A DNA stretch of 37,984 nt, taken from contig CACPKH010000013.1 in NCBI GenBank assembly GCA_902634515.1, positions 1 to 37,984 of the forward strand, read 5' to 3'. Numbering within the stretch: the first letter of the stretch is position 1; every line of letters starts with the position of its first letter. The notes beneath the pieces are model-generated. The model had not been told where the DNA came from, made no database searches, and saw only the letters and a list, made by a program, of their open reading frames with translations. Shown in pieces: positions 33,880-37,984 of the stretch. This DNA comes from an uncultured Prochlorococcus sp. Its GTDB lineage: Bacteria > Cyanobacteriota > Cyanobacteriia > PCC-6307 > Cyanobiaceae. The translations under genes and the position numbers were made by a program.

Positions 33880-35049
33880 TCAATTAATGAAATGCTTTCC
33901 ATGGTCAATTAACCAAGCACCTGCAGAACGAATGCCAATAGAAAGGCTTGGCATCCTAGACAAATAAATTAGTCTTCTTAACTGAAAAGCAATTGGCCCA
34001 GCTAGTGTTAAACCTGATGCAGTAATTGTTGCTTCCCCAATACCCAAGCTCAACATTTCTCCTCGATCTATAAATCTAAAATTCTGAAGAGGCTCAGACT
34101 TCCTGATAGCAATTAAATTTTTACATAAAAGTTCTGCTTGTTGCATTGCTACTTGAGCAGTTCCGCCGATTGGATTATTTATATCAACTGCGACATCACC
34201 TATCGCAAAAACATTCTTCATACCAATTACTTCAAAGTGAGAATTAATAGCAATGCTATTTTTATGGAAAATATTCTTTGGCAAACCTGCAGGGCAAGAG
34301 GACTTAGATCCAGCAGTCCAAATCAAACGTTTATAAGGTAAAAAACTTGTCTCTGAATTATGTTCCAACTCCAAAATATCTGGGGTTACTTTCAATAACT
34401 TAGTTTCTAACTGAAGATTAATTTTTCTTTTCTTTAATGCACTCATAGCTTGTTCTTGATTAAAAGACTTGCCATTAGGCAAAACCCTTTCACCCATTTC
34501 AATTAAATGAATTTGGGTTTGACTATGTAACAGATCAGCAATTTTACAAGCAAGTTCTATTCCAGATGGTCCTGCTCCAGCAATTACTATTGCTTCATCT
34601 GAACCATTAGAAATGTTGAATTGATCAATTAATGCTTTTAAATTAGCCACATCTTCTAATCGGGAAAACTGGAAAGCATTCTCAGCAACTCCTGGAATGC
34701 CATATGTATTAGGTTTTGCTCCTGAACAAATCACTAATTGGTCATATTGAATTGCTTCGCCAGCACTTGTAAGCACAGACTTATTAGAAAAATCAATGTT
34801 TACTGCCAAATCTTGTACAAAAGATATGCCTTTCCCTACAAGTAAGCTTCTATAAGTAGGTGCCACTTCCCAAAGTTGAAGCTCATCACTTAAAAGTTCA
34901 TACAATAGAGGTGAAAAAACAAATCTTGAACGTGGATCAATAAGAATAATCTTAGGACTAGGCTTAGAGCTACTTAGAAACAACGCTGTCATCAAGCCTG
35001 CGAAGCCACCACCAATTACAACAACAACTCCACAGACATTAGCCTTCAT
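33880..35049 (-). CDS. Type II NAD(P)H dehydrogenase (NdbB-like)
   Basis: Single-subunit FAD enzyme of 389 residues that oxidises NAD(P)H and reduces quinone without pumping protons. The FAD fold is VVVIGGGFAGLMTALFLS (about 8-25); the NADH-binding fold is IVIAGAGPSGIELACKIADL around 153-172; and the second FAD block is NVFAIGDVAV. The C-terminal end is amphipathic (LRRLIYLSRMPSLSIGIRS) and can sit on the membrane. Homologs in cyanobacteria include NdbB, for which a role in phylloquinone synthesis has also been reported. Start ATG 35049, with 74 bases to the divergent cysH. Confidence 0.88.
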   Translation of the reverse strand: MKANVCGVVVVIGGGFAGLMTALFLSSSKPSPKIILIDPRSRFVFSPLLYELLSDELQLWEVAPTYRSLLVGKGISFVQDLAVNIDFSNKSVLTSAGEAIQYDQLVICSGAKPNTYGIPGVAENAFQFSRLEDVANLKALIDQFNISNGSDEAIVIAGAGPSGIELACKIADLLHSQTQIHLIEMGERVLPNGKSFNQEQAMSALKKRKINLQLETKLLKVTPDILELEHNSETSFLPYKRLIWTAGSKSSCPAGLPKNIFHKNSIAINSHFEVIGMKNVFAIGDVAVDINNPIGGTAQVAMQQAELLCKNLIAIRKSEPLQNFRFIDRGEMLSLGIGEATITASGLTLAGPIAFQLRRLIYLSRMPSLSIGIRSAGAWLIDHGKHFIN

Positions 35050-35123
35050 AAGATTAAGAGCTGCGATAATTAATAAACACCAACTAAACCCTAACGAAAA
35101 GGGAAAATGAATGATATAAAAAC

Positions 35124-35879
35124 ATGACGAATAAAATCATGGCAAAGAATCCGAAGTTAAAAATCCCTTTCAAAGAAGTCAATCATAGGCTTGAAAAGCT
35201 TTCTGCTGAGAATCGTCTGGAATGGGCTTTTAAAGAATTTGATTCGAAATTCGCATTAACTACTAGTTTTGGTATTCAATCCTCAGTCTTGCTTCATATG
35301 ATCCATTTAATTGATAGAGAAAAAGCTGCAAAGATAATCTGGATAGATACTGGTTACTTACCTACTGAGACCTACCAATATGCAGAAAAACTAATTAATC
35401 AACTGAAGATCGATATTAATGTTGTACAAAGTGTAGTTTCACCGGCGAGAATGGAAGCATTATATGGAAAGCTTTGGGAAACTAATTCAGTTAAAGACGT
35501 TGAAAAGTATAATTCTATGCGCAAAGTTCAACCCCTAGAAAAAGCTTTTAATGATTTAGAGATTGAATGCTGGGCGAGTGGCGTCAGGCGAAAGCAAACT
35601 ACTCATAGGCAATCTATGGATTTCATAGAACCATTTAAAAGTCGATTAACGCTAAGACCTCTTCTTGATTGGAATAACAAAGATATTTTCTATTACATGG
35701 AACAAAATAAGCTTCCTCAACACCCCTTATTTGAAAAAGGGTATTCAACTATTGGAGATTGGCATTCTAGTGGGCCAGATAATAACCAAACACAAGGAAG
35801 GCAAACAAGGTTTGGAGGATTAAAAGAAGAATGTGGTATTCATCTTCCTGAAAGAATTAATAATGGAGAAACTAATTGA
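35124..35879 (+). CDS. cysH: Phosphoadenosine-phosphosulfate reductase
   Basis: Reduces PAPS to sulfite in assimilatory sulfate reduction. It has 251 residues. The phosphate-binding motif is LTTSFGIQSSVLLHM (about 45-59), the PP-loop follow-up is WIDTGYLPTETYQYAE, the adenosine site ASGVRRKQTTHR, and the catalytic C-terminal Cys is in KEECGIHLPE (Cys237). There is no CC...CxxC cluster as in APS reductases, so PAPS is the likely substrate. I use ATG 35124; ATG 35139 is an alternative. The coaX start overlaps its stop (TTGA), so the two are coupled. Confidence 0.94.
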   Translation: MTNKIMAKNPKLKIPFKEVNHRLEKLSAENRLEWAFKEFDSKFALTTSFGIQSSVLLHMIHLIDREKAAKIIWIDTGYLPTETYQYAEKLINQLKIDINVVQSVVSPARMEALYGKLWETNSVKDVEKYNSMRKVQPLEKAFNDLEIECWASGVRRKQTTHRQSMDFIEPFKSRLTLRPLLDWNNKDIFYYMEQNKLPQHPLFEKGYSTIGDWHSSGPDNNQTQGRQTRFGGLKEECGIHLPERINNGETN

Positions 35880-36559
35880 ATGAAGCTAAATGTTGCCTTT
35901 TCATAGGTAATTCGCGATGGCACTGGGCAATTAAAACGCAAAGTAAGTGGGATTTTATTCATACTATTTCTCATGCAAAAGAAAATACTGCACTAAAAAA
36001 AGGATTATGTAAATGGGCAGCCGTTGGTCCAATACCAAATGATTTGGAATTAGATCCAAGAAAGCAAATTCGACTCAAAGATATTCCCCTTCTAAAAGTA
36101 CCTGAATGGTTAGGCATTGACAGAGCCTTAGGGGGATGGGGAGCATTTCAACAAGCAAAAGCAAAAGGAATACATTCCAAAGGGCTTTTAGTTGCAGATG
36201 CAGGAACTGTATTAAGTCTGACTCGAATTACATCTAATGGAGAGTTCGCAGGAGGTCAACTGGTAGCTGGATTAAAGCTTCAGAGGTTAGCCATGGCTCA
36301 AAATACACAAAATCTAAAATATCCAGAAGCAAATTATCTCCCCACTAAAATATTTCCATTTTCTACAGATGAGGCAATCTTAAGAGGTAGTTTTCAATCT
36401 TTAGCAGGCACACTGGTAGAAGCACAGAAAGTAGATCAATTACCTATTTGGTTATGTGGAGGCGATTCAGAAACACTTTTTCAAAATCTAAAAAAAGAAC
36501 TTAATATCGTTCATTCTCCAAATATTGTCCTTGAGGCATTGATCAAGATAAATTCTTAA
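35876..36559 (+). CDS. coaX: Type III pantothenate kinase
   Basis: First step of coenzyme A synthesis, 227 residues, ASKHA fold. Recognised from LFIGNSRWHWAI at the start, LGIDRALGGWGAF (about 79-91) with the catalytic Asp82, LLVADAGTVLSL (about 104-115) and GEFAGGQLVAGL. In most type III enzymes the first block is DxGN(S/T); here the Asp position is Phe9 in FIGNS, which is unusual for the family overall, although it may be a picocyanobacterial trait. The start is TTG, sharing TTGA with the cysH stop; no in-frame ATG is near. It is convergent with the peroxiredoxin gene, 3 bases apart. Confidence 0.85.
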   Translation: MNEAKCCLFIGNSRWHWAIKTQSKWDFIHTISHAKENTALKKGLCKWAAVGPIPNDLELDPRKQIRLKDIPLLKVPEWLGIDRALGGWGAFQQAKAKGIHSKGLLVADAGTVLSLTRITSNGEFAGGQLVAGLKLQRLAMAQNTQNLKYPEANYLPTKIFPFSTDEAILRGSFQSLAGTLVEAQKVDQLPIWLCGGDSETLFQNLKKELNIVHSPNIVLEALIKINS

Positions 36560-36562
36560 CTA

Positions 36563-37030
36563 TTAATTTAAAGAAAGATCTTCAATAATCTGAATAGCCA
36601 TTTTATCGGCCTTGACCTTTAAATAAATTAATTCTAATTTTCCTTTCTTATCAAGAACAAAAGTGTGCCTCATCATTCCCATATATTCACGTCCCATAAA
36701 TTTCTTTAATCCATAAGATCCATAAGACTCTGCGATAGGACAAGGTTCGGGATCCGTTAGTAAAACAAAAGGCAAGTTATACTTATCAATAAACTTAGCG
36801 TGTGACTTTGCTGGATCTTTACTAATTCCCAAAACTTTGATATTTGTATCTTGAAAGACTTTCCAATAATCTCTAAAATTACATGCCTCCTTTGTACATC
36901 CTGGTGTGTCATCTTTTGGATAAAAGTAAATAACGACCCTCTGTCCTATAAAAGATGAAAGTTGTACAAGGTTTCCATTTTGATCTGGGAGTGTGAAATC
37001 AGGTGCCTGATCACCAATTTGAAGAGTCAT
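36563..37030 (-). CDS. bcp: Peroxiredoxin of the PrxQ/Bcp type
   Basis: Thiol peroxidase of 155 residues that reduces hydrogen peroxide and alkyl hydroperoxides with thioredoxin. The peroxidatic Cys45 and resolving Cys50 lie in KDDTPGCTKEACNFRD, the five-residue spacing of PrxQ/Bcp. It starts at ATG 37030; a TTG four codons upstream (37042) is possible. Other blocks are GDQAPDFTLPDQNG and SYGLKKFMGREYMGMMRHTF with VLDKKGKL. Its 5' end overlaps the 5' end of the divergent phosphopantetheinyl transferase frame by 28 bases if that gene starts at GTG 37003. Confidence 0.93.
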   Translation of the reverse strand: MTLQIGDQAPDFTLPDQNGNLVQLSSFIGQRVVIYFYPKDDTPGCTKEACNFRDYWKVFQDTNIKVLGISKDPAKSHAKFIDKYNLPFVLLTDPEPCPIAESYGSYGLKKFMGREYMGMMRHTFVLDKKGKLELIYLKVKADKMAIQIIEDLSLN

Positions 37031-37698
37031 TAATTGCTTCAAAGCTTACTAATTCTAGATTAGTTGCTCTTTGGTCATTTCCTATGGATTTGTCTCCAAA
37101 AATAATTAGCAACCAAGAGGAAGAATGGAGTAGAAAATTACCAGAAAAAAAAGCTCAAGAATATAAATACACAAGAGGCTTGGCTAGATATGCATTATCA
37201 AATCTTTTCAATATTGAGCCTAAAAATATACCCCTAAAAGCTTTACCAGGCGAAGCACCTATTTTACAAAAAGGCTGGGGTTACATAAGTATGAGTCATT
37301 GCAATGATTTGCTTTTAATAGGATGGTCTCCAAAAAAAATAGGTATAGATATTGAAAGAAGTGACCGATCTTTTCCTTCGAAAAAAATAGTAAAGAGATA
37401 CTTTTCTGATAACGAAAAACAATCACTAAAGAATTCAAATCAATCTGACATCAATACACTAATACTTAGTCATTGGGCAGCAAAAGAAGCTTCCATTAAA
37501 TGGCATCAAGGGAGATTATTTCAGGATTTACTTTTTTGGGAATGGGATATAAGCAAGAATTTAGCTAATCACAAGATCCTAGGATATAAAACAAACATAG
37601 AAATTATTTCTTATCAAAAGTGGATCATTGCTATTGCTTCGGATCTAATTCAAGATCCTCAAAGTATCTTTATTTGTTCACATGAAAAAAATATATAA
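37003..37698 (+). CDS. 4'-phosphopantetheinyl transferase (Sfp/HetI-like)
   Basis: Transfers phosphopantetheine from CoA to carrier proteins such as acyl carrier protein. It has 231 residues from GTG 37003. The active-site blocks are YISMSHCNDLLLIGW (about 94-108), KKIGIDIERSDRS with Mg ligands Asp116 and Glu118, and LSHWAAKEASIKW with Glu162, as in the Sfp class. The next in-frame start, ATG 37084, would cut the first 27 residues and remove a strand (RLVALWSF) expected in the family. It may be the only such enzyme in a small genome, acting on fatty acid synthesis. CoaX, which feeds CoA, is nearby. Confidence 0.85.
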   Translation: MPDHQFEESLIASKLTNSRLVALWSFPMDLSPKIISNQEEEWSRKLPEKKAQEYKYTRGLARYALSNLFNIEPKNIPLKALPGEAPILQKGWGYISMSHCNDLLLIGWSPKKIGIDIERSDRSFPSKKIVKRYFSDNEKQSLKNSNQSDINTLILSHWAAKEASIKWHQGRLFQDLLFWEWDISKNLANHKILGYKTNIEIISYQKWIIAIASDLIQDPQSIFICSHEKNI

Positions 37699-37715
37699 AA
37701 TTAAAAGTTTTCTGA

Positions 37716-37984
37716 TTAGTTTTCTTGATTAATTATCTTCAGTTGTGACTGCTTTCTTTGAGAAAAAAGGTGCTTCCTTTTTCCTTCCCAACCATTTTTA
37801 CCAGGTTCCCAAAACACTTCCTCAATTAATTCTTCAGGTAAATAATTTTGAGGAACCCAATTTGCAGGAAAATTATGTGGATACTTATATCCAATGCCAT
37901 CTCCGGTTTCTTTTTTATCTCTATTGGAATCTTTGAGATGAATAGGTACATCTTGTTTAGAAGATGTTTTCACACAGTTCTTTG
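37716..37984 (-). CDS. rarA: RarA/MgsA-family AAA ATPase, C-terminal end, 5' partial
   Basis: The last 89 or so residues of a protein whose start lies beyond the window; the frame is open to base 37984. The sequence VPIHLKDSNRD, then GIGYKYPHNFPANWVPQNYL and PEELIEEVFWEPGKNGWEGK is the conserved C-terminal helical end of RarA (MgsA), a recombination factor at stalled replication forks. The AAA+ part (Walker A and B, sensor motifs) is not in the window. The GTG at 37973 is an internal codon, not a start. Confidence 0.85.
   Translation of the reverse strand, partial: KNCVKTSSKQDVPIHLKDSNRDKKETGDGIGYKYPHNFPANWVPQNYLPEELIEEVFWEPGKNGWEGKRKHLFSQRKQSQLKIINQEN

Noticed and set aside
1-37984. tRNA, rRNA, CRISPR array, IS element or prophage
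   Set aside because: No cloverleaf-like segment with a GTTCRA loop, no regular direct repeats with spacers, and no transposase or integrase frame was seen on either strand.

Overview
The window looks like ordinary core chromosome of a marine picocyanobacterium, most likely Prochlorococcus. The DNA is strongly AT-rich and the genes are packed with almost no spacing. It carries genes that mark an oxygenic phototroph: zeta-carotene desaturase, a high-light-inducible protein, cytochrome b6f subunit PetL, the NDH-1 factor CRR7, Ycf33/DUF751, and several protein families known mainly from cyanobacteria (TIGR03279 radical SAM, DUF4346, DUF2973, DUF3120). The assignment to Prochlorococcus, perhaps a low-light lineage, rests on composition and gene content only. 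I found no rRNA, tRNA, CRISPR array, insertion sequence, integrase or prophage gene.

Layout. 1-7.9 kb: the end of an SDR-family epimerase, a TPR protein, an IscA-type Fe-S carrier, crtQ with a START-like partner, a minus-strand operon (ycf33/DUF751, rbfA, a NagZ-like hydrolase, hemD), then a GST-like gene with crr7. 7.9-12.2 kb: aroK head-to-head with a tandem two-domain PTPS/QueD gene, followed by a RibD-type reductase, a DUF482 acyltransferase, two small genes and petL. 12.2-16.98 kb: rimO, a VKOR-thioredoxin fusion, nadB and DUF3120. 17.2-22.4 kb: a plus-strand run with a TIGR03279 radical SAM protein, TolC, an inositol-monophosphatase-family enzyme, a BrkB/YihY membrane protein and a membrane zinc-ribbon protein. 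22.4-25.5 kb: a minus-strand group of xseB, xseA, hli, an unknown gene and DUF2973, then a decayed htrA-like protease. 25.6-28.6 kb: an ABC-F ATPase and four small genes, including a Nif11-like protein and a ribbon-helix-helix regulator. 28.6-35 kb: anmK, the KtrA/KtrB potassium system, an SLC13 transporter with RCK_C domains and a type II NADH dehydrogenase. 35.1-38 kb: cysH, coaX, a PrxQ/Bcp peroxiredoxin, a phosphopantetheinyl transferase and the end of rarA.

How the genes fit together. Several serve photosynthetic membranes and pigments (crtQ, hemD, petL, crr7, hli). Others serve cofactor supply (nadB, coaX, RibD-type reductase, PTPS/QueD, IscA, phosphopantetheinyl transferase), envelope and ion balance (KtrAB, SLC13, TolC, NagZ-like, AnmK), sulfate reduction (cysH) and redox protection (VKOR-Trx, Prx).

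I did not find a convincing undescribed multi-gene system. The observations most worth a second look are: the htrA-like pseudogene that lost its catalytic core; a perfect 10-bp hairpin that buries the ribosome binding site of the DUF3120 gene; a palindrome-dense region ahead of the ribbon-helix-helix gene; a degenerate active site in the first PTPS domain; three stop-start overlaps of the form TTGA; and small membrane or leader-like genes that a length cutoff would miss.
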